From Cubamyces lactineus (Eukaryota; Basidiomycota; Agaricomycetes; Polyporales; Polyporaceae), in contig JACDTU010000012.1 of the NCBI GenBank assembly GCA_022376465.1, positions 1,116,001 to 1,180,000 of the forward strand: a stretch of 64,000 bases of DNA. The letters run 5' to 3'. How positions within the stretch are numbered: position 1 is the stretch's first letter; every line of letters begins with the position of its first letter. Below the pieces are notes generated by a model that saw only the letters and a program-made list of their open reading frames with translations, made no database searches and was not told where the DNA came from. Made by a program: the position numbers and the translations under genes. Of the stretch, positions 1-11,900 are shown one piece after another.

Positions 1-297
1 GCGAGATCGCTGCAGAGTGTGTCACAGTCAGCATCGAACGCTTGATTTGCAAGCGGCTGCTTGCCGGTCTAAACACTCCAAAGGCGACAACGTAGTTGGT
101 TCGGCGTGATCTTATAGACTTTTGTTTTATAACGTGTATGTATAGGTTAGCGTATCGTGAACGTTGTGTTCTCAATGTACCACATAGCATGTGCATCGCT
201 CAGGGCGGCCTCAAGCATCAGATGGGCAACTAGCAACTCGACCACATTCTACACAATTCAGACAGAAGATACATACATTCTCCATACACGGTGACTC

Positions 298-2455
298 TCA
301 ACGGCGACCCCACCAACCTCCAAGGAGGCTGCTCAATCCACCCCGAGCCTGCGCGGACGGTTCGGGAGTTGCGGCCCGTTCGATCTCCTCAACCTTTGCT
401 CTCGACGTCGCCGATTTCTTCTCCACGGCTTGTTGGGGCACTGGAGCCGCAACCGTAACCTGAGCTGGTGCCGGTGCCTTGCCAGCACGTTCTTGCAATC
501 GATCCATGTCTAGGTTGATGTAGTTGAGCGCGATGTCAAAGAAGAGGGGCTTCTTGTACGTCTTGCTGCTCTCCGCATCCAGCGCGCCGCCGTTGTACGC
601 GAACCAGTCGTTCTTGAAAGCTGTGCTGTCGAGCGCGAGCTCCTCGTTGAGCTTGTCGAGGTCGGCGAGCGTGAGCGGGTAGAACGCCGGATTGCCGTTG
701 TTGATTGGGTCGGTCTCGATCATGCCCTCTAGCATGGAACGACACTCGCGCAGGTGGATCGACGCATGCTGAGTGAGCGAAAGCGTCTCGGCGTACTTCT
801 TGAGCGGGGCGTAGCACAATGCAAGGTAGTAGCACCGGCGCGCTTTGGTGAACGCGAGCCTGGCGTCGACGGCAGATGCAAGATCGGGACTCTCATCGAC
901 GATGGTCAGCGTGCGCATCTGCTCGAGCGACTGCAGGACGCTGTCGAGGAGTTTGACGATCGCAGGATAGAGCCGCACATCGACTTGTACTTTGCGCGCT
1001 TTGCTGTGCCCGGAGTGGCTCTTCTGCGCAGCTTGTAGTTGGTGAAGAAGGGTCGACATGAGGAGGATGTCTCGCTGGACCCGCCGAGACAAGAGCTGGT
1101 AGACAATGTAGGCGTGGACAAAGTGTACGTCTCTGGTACCCGCCGCGGCGGTCGTACCGCTCATCTGCAATACCGTCAAGCTCCTTGCATGATGTAGGTG
1201 ATTCACTGCGTACCTTCTGCGCCTCTACGAGCTTCCGGGAGACATCTTCAGCCTCACTGAGAGCAAGCAGGATGGCATCGTAAGAAGCGACTCCGCCACG
1301 CTTCGCCCGCGCGCCTCGGGCACTCTTGCCCTTCTCAGCATCTGCAGCCTGAGGGTCGCTGCCCTTCTCCTCTGCCTTCTTTGCCTGGGTCAACTTCTCC
1401 TCGGCATCTTGCACCTTCAACAGTACGTCGACAAGCTCAGGGTTACGGATCGGCACTGGCTCTCCTTCCCAGAGCAGCTCCTTCAACTTGCCTCTCTCCT
1501 CCGCGGCCCCACCGCTTTCCTTGCCAAGTTGCGAGAGGATGGCGTCGCAGTCTTGCACGAGCGCGTTGCGATGACGAGGGGCCACCTCCGCGACGACCGC
1601 GTCTACATCGTAAGCTTTCTCCCTGCGAAGTTCGTGCGCACAGTGCCGAATCTCGGGACCAATCTCGTCCGCGAACGCAATAGCAAGGGCCTGCTCGCGA
1701 CTCGTAGTAGCCGCGCCAGCGAGCGCATCCAGCATGTTGCGCGCGACGCATAATTGGATCAGCGCGTCTTCGAAGTCGTACCGTTGCCGGAGGAGACGCC
1801 CATTTAGGATAAGGGTATATGTAGTCACTTGCGCGAGATCTTCAGCGGACAAACGCCCCTGCGCGTACAAGGCCTGGCAGTGGGAGAGAAGTTGCGTTGC
1901 CCAGTGGATAGACCGGCGCATGCGGCGACCGGCATGCTTGCGGCTCGATGAGGATTTCTTCTGTGCGTCTTCCGCTGCCGCGCCTTTTGCCGTCTTTGCG
2001 GTAGCAGCGAGCTTGAGAGATTCCTGGTGCAGTTCCTGAGAGTGTGCCCACGCGCGCTCGGTTTCGAACAGGAGGAGTTGCAAGCTAGCTTTCCCTCAGA
2101 TTTCATGCGGGCGTCCCATGGAGCGAGAACACTCACTGGCCATCCTTGATATTGTCAAGATTGATGGGAGGCAGCTTCTTGAATTCACGGCCACGACCGT
2201 AAGTCATCTTCAGGGTCGAGCGCAGCCGGTGGGTCCGGTTATAGCAATGCTTCCTACGAGCGTACAATAAGCTTTTGCTCCTACTCAGAAGCGATATGAA
2301 CGTACCTGTAACGTTCATAGTCATTGTATCGTAACCCGTACGCATTGCGCTGCTCGTTTGCGATTTGCAGCGCTTCCCTGGAGTCAGCGTATGATACTGC
2401 GACTGAGCCGGGAACTGTGCACACCTTGAAAATGCACTTTGGGTTTTCCCGACAT
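298..2455 (-). CDS. SRP68: Signal recognition particle subunit SRP68
   Basis: SRP68 binds SRP RNA and, with SRP72, forms the part of the signal recognition particle that helps pause translation and deliver ribosomes to the ER. Secure exons, in transcript order, end at 2306, then 2253-2137, 2084-1214 and 1164-298, joined by GT-AG introns in consistent phases. The N-terminal part reads NEQRNAYGLRYNDYERYR followed by an Arg-rich stretch, the SRP68 RNA-binding signature. Then come ETERAWAHS, matching the family ERAW motif, and IRHCAHELR. The rest is helical with a Lys/Ala-rich middle and a disordered Pro/Gly-rich tail. The start is unresolved. The ATG at 2455 needs an intron of only 28 nt to reach the conserved frame, while an uninterrupted frame from an ATG at 2595 adds unconserved residues. 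The 297 bases left of the gene are its 3' flank and show no other gene. Family assignment is firm; the 5' end is not. Confidence 0.85.
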
Positions 2456-2676
2456 ATCTTCCAATGCAAACGACTTGAACGTGCGAGATCCAAGCAGAAA
2501 GTGCTAGTATATCCTCGATCGTGGACGAGAGCAAGAGGCAAGATGTATACGCGGCTATCACAAGCGGGGAGGCGCGCTATAGCGTCCTCATACATAGCTT
2601 GATCTCTACCTCTACCTCTACCTCCACTCCACCAACCCCCACCCTACCCTTGCTACACTTCGTCTCTACAACAAAC
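2456..2676. promoter_or_regulatory. Shared divergent promoter of SRP68 and GET3
   Basis: This gap of about 220 bp separates the divergent starts of SRP68 and GET3. On the + strand it holds a pyrimidine tract of repeated CTACCT units (about 2607-2630) just before the GET3 ATG, typical of fungal core promoters. No clear TATA box is visible. If SRP68 starts at 2595 the gap shrinks to about 80 bp. Confidence 0.5.
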
Positions 2677-4051
2677 ATGGCAGAAGAAATACTTGAGCCT
2701 ACTCTCCAGAATATCCTCGACCAGAAGTCGTTGAAGTGGATCTTCTGCGGCACGTCCCAGCCACTCATCCACATGATACATGCGTTCTGACATTCGCCTT
2801 TCAATTGCGAACTGTAGGTGGTAAGGGTGGTGTCGGTGAGTGATATATATTTGAGTTCCTTTCTATGGCTTAGAAACGTCTCGTTCTAGGGAAGACCACG
2901 ACATCGTGCTCTCTCGCCATCCAGTTGGCGTCCTGTCGTGAATCTGTTCTCTTGATCGTGTGTCTCCCTCCTGCCAATGTCTCGCATTCTTGGAACTAAG
3001 GGATGCATTGTAGTCGACGGATCCTGCCCACAATTTGTCAGACGCATTCGGCCAGAAATTCTCCAAGGAGGCAACGAAGGTTAATGGGTTTGACAACCTC
3101 TTCGCGATGGAGATCGACCCTACAAGTGCCATCCAGGAGATGGTGGAGCAGTGTATGTTTTTGCCGCTTGATATTGTTAACATGCACTCATGTGCGCGTT
3201 AGCCGACTCGAATGGAATGATGGGCAGCATGATGCAGGACCTGGCCTTTGCTATTCCGGGCGTGGACGAAGCCATGAGCTTTGCGGAGATCATGAAGTGC
3301 GTTATTGTGCGTCTTGCTCGTGCACAAGATACTAAGTCAACTACTTTCAGGCATGTGAAGTCCATGGAGTACTCTGTGATTGTGTTCGACACAGCACCGA
3401 CGGGACATACCCTCCGTTTCCTTTCATTCCCTACGGTTCTAGAGAAAGCACTGGGCAAGCTGAGCACCCTGAGCGGCCGTATTGGGCCCATGCTCAGCCA
3501 GATGACCAGCCTCATGGGTGGCCAGGCAGATGCTCCAGAGGACATGTTCGCGAAGCTCGAGTCCATGCGTTCGATCATTACTGAGGTTAACACGCAATTC
3601 AAAGACCCGGTATGTCTCCACATAGGACAGCGCGAGACTTTCGTGCTCAATCACATCGTTCGCCCCTATAGGAAAAGACGACGTTCGTTTGCGTGTGCAT
3701 TTCCGAGTTTTTGTCCCTCTACGAGACCGAGCGGCTGGTGCAAGAACTTACCCAGTACGAGATCGATACGCACAACATTGTTGTCAACCAGCTCCTGTTC
3801 CCGAAGAAAGGTAAGCGCTTTCTGGCATCATTACCTATAAATCCCCCTGAAGTGTCCTGCCAGGCTCGAACTGTGAGCACTGCCAAGTACGGCACAAGAT
3901 GCAGCAGAAGTATCTCAAGGAGGCGCACGAACTCTACGATGAGTTCTTCCATATTGTTCAGCTCCCTCTCCTCACGGAGGAAGTTCGTGGTCCCGAGAAG
4001 CTGAAGGAATTCAGTAAAATGCTGGTTACGCCCTACGTTCCTCCTGAGTAG
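2677..4051 (+). CDS. GET3: GET3/ASNA1-type ATPase for tail-anchored protein targeting
   Basis: GET3 is the cytosolic dimeric ATPase that receives tail-anchored membrane proteins and hands them to the GET1/GET2 receptor on the ER. Exons 2677-2749, 2818-2835, 2890-2957, 3014-3152, 3203-3296, 3351-3609, 3672-3810 and 3864-4051 sum to 978 nt, giving 325 aa, close to family length. Visible motifs: deviant Walker A GGKGGVGKTTTS (about residues 25-36), [26 protein letters not shown], and a late CEHC zinc-binding CxxC pair that bridges the dimer. Exon 2 is only 18 nt and encodes the centre of the P-loop. The first intron must begin with GC (gcacgt) to keep the invariant loop, so it is a GC-AG intron. 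SRP68 is divergent upstream. Confidence 0.95.
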
Positions 4052-4375
4052 GCACTACATTTGTAGCTAGGGATCGCTGGTGGAGGTTGTAATATACTGG
4101 ACATTGTTAGAGACCTTCTATGGAGTAGACTTTTGGGAGAGCACAGAGCACTGATAGAACGCGCACGCACGTGATGCACGAGACGCGTTGCAGCAGGATG
4201 GGCGGTTCAACGCGAACGCCTTGTTTCTTCCCGCCACCCACTCTCTGGCCACCTTCATGACCAACTGAGGCTTTTGACGACCTTGCATCTGACGACCTAA
4301 ACCACAAAGAGACATTTCTGTGCTCCTCACGCGGCCGAACTTCTAGCAGGATTCTAGGCAAAGTACCTGGCTAAC
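4052..4375. other. GET3-NIC96 intergenic spacer
   Basis: This spacer of 324 bp lies between the GET3 stop and the NIC96 start, both on the + strand. It should contain the GET3 3' end and the NIC96 promoter. No conserved ORF and no clear motif are visible. Confidence 0.6.
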
Positions 4376-7300
4376 ATGACCGCCGACCTCTCTTCGCTTC
4401 TGAACGCGTCAAAAGCGCTGACCTCTCACCTCTCTCGTCCGGATCTACCTTCTGTGAACCTTTCTCTCGACCAGATTGAGGCTCAATCCAGGAGGCTCGT
4501 ATCCAGGCAGCCTGGAACTTCGGGAGACGCGGGGCGCGCGTAAGTCAACCTCAGGACATATCTATAGGGTGTGTGGTCTTACGTGCAACTATAGAAACTA
4601 CCTGCTCGCACAGGCCCATGTCGATGCGCCTGCACTCGCAAACTCCATCGCACATCTCAACACTCAAGCGACCTTCTCTCCCCTTCAGGCGCTTCAGGAT
4701 ACTGATGTCGCGGGCTACCTCCGTCATGCGCATGAACAGAACCTCATTTCGACTATAGAAGAAGGTCGGAGAGAAACTCAAGAAGAGTTCTACAGAGTCC
4801 TGGAGGATCGTGGCAAGCGTGATTGGGAAGCGCGGAAGAAGCGGGTATTTGAGCAGCTTGGTGCGCGAGTCGGTGGGGAGAACAGAGCAGTAGCGGACCT
4901 CAAGAAGAGCGCACATGGCAAGAATCTGTTGTCTGTAAGTGCGGCATTCATATATGAGTATGGTTCCTATCGCATCCACGAACTAACGTCATGCTAGGCG
5001 AGTGTAGGCCCTGCGCCTACTTTGCAGATGCAAAGCAAGATGATGGCCTATGACCGCGTTGTGACAGACATGAACGCAGCGAGGCTACGTGGAACGTCGT
5101 ACCCGGTTGTACACGCACTCATTCAAGCATCGCTATCCGCTAATTCCGATGTGCGTGCCTACCAAGCATGCAAATAGTCCGTTGGTTCTGACGTTTCTGC
5201 CTTGTAGCCTCGCTCTCTCCAAATCACGCAGAACTTCCATGTCCTCTCGAAAATCACCGGCGAGCCCCCGGCGCTACCACCTCTGTCGCATGCTGGTGCA
5301 CATATTCTCAATGCTCCAATCATCGAAAGGAAGTTCGCTCGTGCCTATCTGGGTGACCCAGAATCGCGAGACGCCGTCGAGCTTCGTCGCCAGATTGCCA
5401 AAGGAGCGCGAGAGGCGCTGGAAGAGCAGTACTGGGATGTCATTGAGCGGACGATTCAAGCGCGCCCTATGGAAGCGCGGTTGGGTGGCGATCCAAGTGT
5501 AGCAAACAAGATCAGAGCATATATACTAGTGCGCCACTACCGGAACGGAGAGTGGGAGGACAGGATTGAGGTGTGTTTCCGCTTTGATTATTCACTGACT
5601 TCACGTATTCAAGGCAAACCCTTCAGCTCGTCGCAGGTCAGCCTATCTGGGCGAAGTTGTTCTACCTTATCCGTACAGGGCACGCGCAAGAGGCATTGGA
5701 AGAGGCGACACGGTTCCAGCAGGCGATCGAGCATCGAGAGTCTAGCTTCCTGAGTCACTTACGCACATGGGTTGAGTCTCCGGACAGGCGGTATGCTATC
5801 TCCTCTGATTGCAGTATACACCTGTACTCATTGGGAAGCAGACTACCCAAGCCCCATCGTGACCAGCTCCACGCGGCATACAATGCACATATGTTGCACT
5901 CGTCGACCGCAGATCCGTTCAAGCTCGCACTATACAAGCTGATGGGCAAGATCGATCCTGCGCGACGGAGCGTCGCACAAGTTACAGTGACGACTGAGGA
6001 TTGGCTCTGGTTCCAGCTTTCCATGGTAGATGAGGACGAGTTCGGAGGCCTGAGAGGGCTTGCCGAGGTCCTGCTCAGCTATGGCGAGAGGCATTTCGAC
6101 GGCGTGCCCGGTCAGAAGGGCGCAAAACGGGGTGTTTGGGCGGGCGTCCTGCTCATGTGTGGCCAGTTCGAGAGAGTAAGGAGTTATCAATCAGTGGGTC
6201 AACTACCACGTACTGACCTGCGAACTCAGGCTGTCGCCGCACTGTGGGATCACCACGAGACGGAAGTGGAGGCAGTTCATCTCGCGATTGCCCTTGCATA
6301 CCATGGGCTGCTCCGTGTACCGTCGCGAGCTGAGACCTCCGATGTCACCCCTTGTGAGTTCCTTAAGGTCAATACGGGAATGTCACCTCACATCTATCCC
6401 AGTGGCGCTTTCCCCTGTCACGCCTCCTGCGCTCAGTCTATCCACGCTTATCTGGCGGTACATCCGTCAGTTCGTGAAGATGGACGCGCGGGAAGCGCTC
6501 CAGTACGTATACTGCGTCTGTTTGAGTGCCGATCAGCCCGGCGGCGTCGGTAAGGAGCAGGTCGAGAATGCCTGGGAACTCGTACGCCGTATCATCGTCC
6601 TCGCGAACACTGGTGCAGCTTGGGAAGAGCTCGTCGGCGGCTTCAGACCCGACGGCACCCGATTCGTGAGTGCCGACTTGCTTGTAGTGCTGGATTTTGC
6701 GTCACTCACATCGTCTCTGTGTTATAGAGCGGTGTCATCGAGCAGAACGCGTCTCTGCTCAAGCTCGACGACATGCACGAGTACAACGAGCATATCCTCA
6801 TCCGTGCCGCTAAGTCGTCCGAGGAAGCAGACCGTATCCCCGAGGCAATCAAGCTCTATAACCTCGCGGGCGACTACACCACCGTGATCGCGGTGCTAGC
6901 GCAAGCCCTGGGCAACACCATCGCGCAACCCAGCGTCGACGAGAAGGCTCGCACTATCGAACGCACGGCCGCGGACATCCTGCGCCATTACGAGCGCATG
7001 AACCGTGCTGTGGGCAAGGAGCGCGATGCGGTCATCCGCTTGCTCCGTGTGCGCGAAGCCATGGATGCGAAGGACGCTGGACGAGTCGAAACCGCGTTGG
7101 AGGTGCGTGTAGTTGATGTCAGTTTGTGTGCGCACGAATGGCTAAGATAGCTTCGCGTTGCATTGGTGCAGCTCATGGAGTCGACCGACCTCATCCCCAT
7201 GGACGGCGACGTGGCGAAAATCACGAAGCGGGCGGAGGAGTTCCGCGAGCTCCCGGACGCGTTGCAGCGCAACCTGCAGACGTTCCTCACGCTCACCATG

Positions 7301-7553
7301 GACATCCTCTCCGCCGTCCACCAGAAGGTCAAGGCGTCGTCCCTCCCCGAAGTCACACGGCAGTCGGTACGTCCCCACGAGCGTCGTCCATGCGAGACCC
7401 CAGTGCATGAATTAACTGTTGATGTGACAGACGTTGGCTGCATTGCGCAAAAAGTCGAGGTCGCTCATCATCTTTGCTGGGAACCTCAAGTACAGGATGT
7501 CCCCCGACGTGTACTCGTACCTTGCACGGGTTGACGTAGGAATTGCTCTGTGA
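4376..7553 (+). CDS. NIC96: Nucleoporin NIC96 (NUP93 family)
   Basis: NIC96 is a core scaffold nucleoporin of the inner ring of the nuclear pore complex; its N-terminal helix anchors the Nsp1 channel complex. Ten exons (4376-4539, 4595-4934, 4998-5150, 5208-5570, 5627-6175, 6230-6353, 6403-6665, 6728-7102, 7172-7366, 7431-7553) sum to 2649 nt, giving 882 aa, slightly longer than the yeast protein of about 839 aa. Family features: a helical N-terminal half, then GQPIWAKLFYLIRTG, KLYNLAGDYTTVIAVL near residue 660, and a C-terminal end with AGNLKYRMSPDVYSYLARVDV. The acceptor at 5626/5627 was chosen over one at 5613 because it pairs in phase with the GTGTGT donor. The rest of the model is constrained by frame. 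Confidence 0.93.
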
Positions 7554-7900
7554 TCACTACTATTATGTCATTGTATTAACATGTTGAACTCAATGGATGG
7601 GGTTCATGCGTACTAATACGCGGAAAGACCGCGCAAAATATTCCTCCAATACCTGCTTGACTTACCGTCGCAAGTCTCAAGCAGTATACTTACCACGGCG
7701 ACACCCTAACGTTGCGGTGACAAGCGATCACGCACTTACAATGACCACCTACCGTTCGGCTGTTCAAGCGTTCATATTGGTAGCATCGGCACATCCACAG
7801 AAAGTGTAAGCATGGATGGCCATCTGCATTCAGCAAGCGAACACGTACAAGAGAGCGACAATCCACGACCTCCACAAACACACGTTGCACAACCCATCTG
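7554..7900. other. Convergent 3' spacer between NIC96 and SMN
   Basis: This stretch of 347 bp lies between two convergent stop codons. It should hold both 3' UTRs. No protein-coding signal is seen. Confidence 0.6.
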
Positions 7901-8952
7901 TCACCGCTGCGCGGGCAGCATGTCCTCATCATCGACCTCTTCCTCTGCACCGTCTTCCTGGTGTTCATCATTACCATTTACCTGAGTATCTGCGCCGTTT
8001 TGCCGAGGTTCGTTGCGGCGACACTGTCCATACACGTCAGTTCCCAGCGTGGTATACGCATGTCTGGTGAACTTACATGATAGACGGCCGTCCAGTAGCC
8101 GCTCCAGTACATGGCCGTCATTGCGCGCGAGAACGCCTCGTCTTGGCTTGCCATCGCAGCCTCTGCCCCAACGCCTAGTGCAGATGTGCCGTCCATGGTG
8201 GGTACAGCGGAGCTGGATCCAGCTGCCGCAAGAGAGGGATCGTGTGTTGGGACGAAGGTGTCGAAGTTCAGTGGTGTCGAATCAGTCTCCGGCTCTACGG
8301 TAGCCGTCCTGGCAAGGGTATGGGCACCCGTGCCGTTTTGGGGAGCGTTGGTTGTTGATTTTGACGTGGTGGCAGGGGGCACGTTGTACCAGCTGCAAGC
8401 ATTAGCAAGTGAGTAACACGACGTATACGATGCATCGAAAGAATCTCACAGAGGTGACTTTTTGACTGGTTGCTCTTTCCACTTCTTCCCTGGGCCATGG
8501 AATGCCTGTCACATCCACCGACATGAGCTTGACGCTATCGTGCCGTCCCCCATGAAAGCACGTACCTCATACTCTGCCGCTGCACTGTTCCACGCTTCGA
8601 TTAACGCGGAGTCGTCCCAGATCTCCTCATGCGTGAGCTCCCTACTCTCTTCCTCCTCCTCTTCCTCATATTGCTCTCCTCCCGCTGCCTGGCCAGCGGT
8701 CCCAGATCCCGACCCCGACGCCACGGCGACTTCATCATAGACCATCTGTGGCTCCTGGTTCCCAGGGTCGTCCCAGTGTTGCACGGCCTGCGATCGCCCG
8801 CTGCCTGAGGCACCGTGCCTTCCCTGGTTTTGGTTCGTCTTGCGCTTCTTCGCCGGTGGGGGCGCACTGGGAGGGTTCATCGGTGCCTTCTGCGCGGTAG
8901 AAGGAGCTGGTTCAGCCGGAACTATGTCGTCGTAGGATATCAAGGGCCGCAT
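7901..8952 (-). CDS. smn1: Survival motor neuron (SMN) homologue
   Basis: SMN is the central subunit of the complex that loads Sm cores onto spliceosomal snRNAs. Exons in transcript order 8952-8566, 8505-8450, 8392-8077 and 8023-7901 sum to 882 nt, giving 293 aa. Residues about 108-130 read EEIWDDSALIEAWNSAAAEY, the conserved Gemin2-binding helix, followed by GPGKKWK. A low-complexity Ser/Thr/Pro middle leads to MTAMYWSGYWTAVYH at about residues 238-253, a YG-box-like oligomerisation helix. No Tudor domain is visible between them, as in the compact SMN of fission yeast. Unusually, an acidic tail of about 40 residues follows the YG box, and its last small residues deviate from the Y-x-x-G pattern. 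The ATG is the first Met of the conserved frame; an extension to 9042 is possible but unconserved. Confidence 0.85.
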
Positions 8953-11900
8953 CTCGGTAGTAGGTTTTCCTGAGAGAGGAATTCGAGTGAGAGACGCGAA
9001 GCAAGCGTGTGTGCTGCTGCAGCAGTCACAGTGCAGCCACAACGCGCGTTTAGCAACTCACTTGCGTACATAGGTTAGGGTTCCAATGAAATCTCGCTTC
9101 TTGTGTTGCACCGTCACAATGCAGGCAGCGGCGGCTTTTCTACCGTCCACCACTGACAACTCCAATGCCTTTGGGATAAATCTATCACTCCTTTTCAGTT
9201 GCGGCACCTGTGCGAATGAGCAGTCCATTCACGCAACATTCCTGGGAGAAGCGTCTTACCGTATGATCTCCTAGCCTCATGCAAACGTCCTACTTACTAT
9301 GGTAGATAATGCCGCAGGCAACAGACAAGTTCCCGGCTTCGCTGTCTTCTAGGAACCTCACGGTCCGTCATACCCTCATGCATCTGCATCATCTCCGCCT
9401 CCGATGCGTCTTCCGGTTCGCAAGTTCGAATGAAGCCACCTATCTCTCAGGCTTCGCGCTTCATCACCGACTGGTGTGTATTGTTGGGCCACGCCGCCAC
9501 GGAGCAGGGCTACGGAACAGAAGCTCACTTCTTTGCAGCGTGTCCCGAGAGCTCGACCGAAGGAGTAGCTTCCATCTCTTTCCCCCACTCTCTCTGCATC
9601 AATCAATGCTCAGCACCTACTTCCAGCCATCGTGTTGTGCGACATGTTCCCAAACTCGCCGCGTTCCGTTGCAAACTTTCCTCACCCTTGCAACACCATC
9701 CCAACTGGCCTTATAAAGTAACATAGTCCTATCAACCATTGGCTAGCGCCTCGGATGCGACGCCACACATGTAGCCTGAGCGCGTTCAAGTTCCGTGAAC
9801 AGTGCCCGCAGGATTCCGACGCGGCATACATACAGTCGGACGTCCTCACGCCGAACCCACGCGCTGCTTCCCAGTGGCCACGCTGTGCCGTTGACTCGTA
9901 CAGTACCGCAGTACCGCAAACCGCACCTGCATCAAAGGCAATCCCTACAGACCGTACCTCTTCCACTCATAGGAGGAAGTAGGCACTCATGCGTTGGCGC
10001 CCGCAAGCACTTCAGCAGAGGTTCCAGACGAGAGGTAAGTTCGATGCGTGGCTACGACTAACGAGCGTCCCCGGTCGAGTCGGATAGCCTTGCATCATCC
10101 CATCTTCCCACTTCCTCTCCACCGTCTGTTGCGCGCGCACGCCGCACAGCTTCCTGGCACTGCTCGATGCGCACGTATCTCTGCGTCACCAGGAGCATCG
10201 TGTTGCCAGTACAGGTGGCGGCGACGACGATGAATGCAATCATCCCTCCTGTCCGACATGTGTTATCTATCCGCTCGAGTTCACGTTCAGCCACAACCAA
10301 TGCCATTCAAAGTTTGTCTTCGGAGTGTCCGCTGCATCTCTGATTTTGCAGAATCGCTTCTCTTCGGAAACGCCACGAGGCCCACAATGAAATCGCTCCA
10401 ATCGTTATCATGGACTCCGCACTGACATCCACAGCTATAGCAGTACGTAGTACACCCGCGCCGCCGCCTCCCCGGATCCCACAACTCTAGTCAAAACGCG
10501 GCTGTATTCGCTTCTCCAGTCGCTCCAATACACCAATTGGCGCTCTCCCCCGATCGCGGTGAATCCACTACTCAACGCCCCACGGGCGCATGGTAATCCT
10601 TCCGGGGCGCCGGCCATTCGCTCCACAAATCACGATCCGGTGAGTAGCAAATACATACAAGTCCATGAATTTGTCCCAAACACACGGATTGCACAAATGA
10701 ATGTGCGTACGGAGTACTTACTGACAAGGACTAGCGTACTGTTCATGGCAGCTCCCGGATTGATGCAGATGCAAATAGCTCCGCGACGCCGACAAGACGT
10801 GCCATCCGTGATGCCAGATAGTGCCAGATGCGTACGCCGGGTGAGCGCTCTGTCATGGACTGTGCAGTTAGATTGAGTGCAGTAGCGTCGCTGACCGCAC
10901 GCTCATTCGTCAGCGAACCTTGGTGACTAGCGTTAGTGGCTGATAACGCGCTGCGCTGATGGGTCGTCCAGTACCAGTCACCGGTGAGCATCCCGACCGG
11001 GACCGTTGCGAGGAGTCAGCTTTTGAAGCCTCAGACCTCAGGACCCAGGTCATCTGCACGATAGCCATTGGTAAATCGCATGCTCTTGGAGTCGCATTGG
11101 AGTCGCATCCGCTGCTCGTGCGACTCCCTGCAGCTCAAGCCGAGTAGCTCGAGACCCGGGCTTCACACGGAGCTTCCCCGGAGCAGCGTCGCGTCAACCC
11201 CAGATGGACCGCAACCTCCCTCTCAACCTCCTCCTCGTCAACATCCACTCCTGCGCTAGTGTCTAAATCTCTGATGCCCGATCCCCAGGCAGGCGGCCCG
11301 CGCACAGTGCACACTCGCGCTGGCAGTCAGATGCCAGATCCAGATTCCATCGTACGCTCCAGGACCATTAGCATCTCCATCGTGCTCATCGTGCCTAGCG
11401 TAGATGATCGCATGGCGCACTGGTACGATCCCAACAAAGCAGCATCGCTGGAGCCTGGCCGCCGCGATGTAGACAAAACACAAGGCCAACAAAACACATG
11501 CGTCCGACACAGTGCGCCGGGTTCACGCGCATATCACACCTGAGATCATCCCGCGCTCGGCCTCCTGGCCATCCCTCCCTTCAGGCTTCAGCCCTGCTGC
11601 TCGCGCCTCGGGAGCAGAGGGAGAAACCCAATCAGCGCTAGCCCCTCTAGGCAGGCAACAAAGCACACGCGCGGCCCCGAGTGCCCCGACGTACGTACAT
11701 ACATACTACGGTGAGTGCCCTGATCTTTCAATTCGGACACTAGCTTGCCCGCGTACGTTGCAGTCGGGCTAACGGCTAACGGCGCATCCTCGCCAGCAAG
11801 CACGGCCCCGACGCGATATTGCAATACGAGCTGCAGGTGTTGTCCACGGCGGCCCGGCTGCGGCCGCACACTATGCCCCAGGCACTCACGCGTACTTACT

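Noticed and set aside
2404..2455. 28-nt intron joining an ATG at 2455 to the SRP68 frame
   Set aside because: Shorter than any other intron in the window and below the usual splicing limit; kept only as a start candidate.
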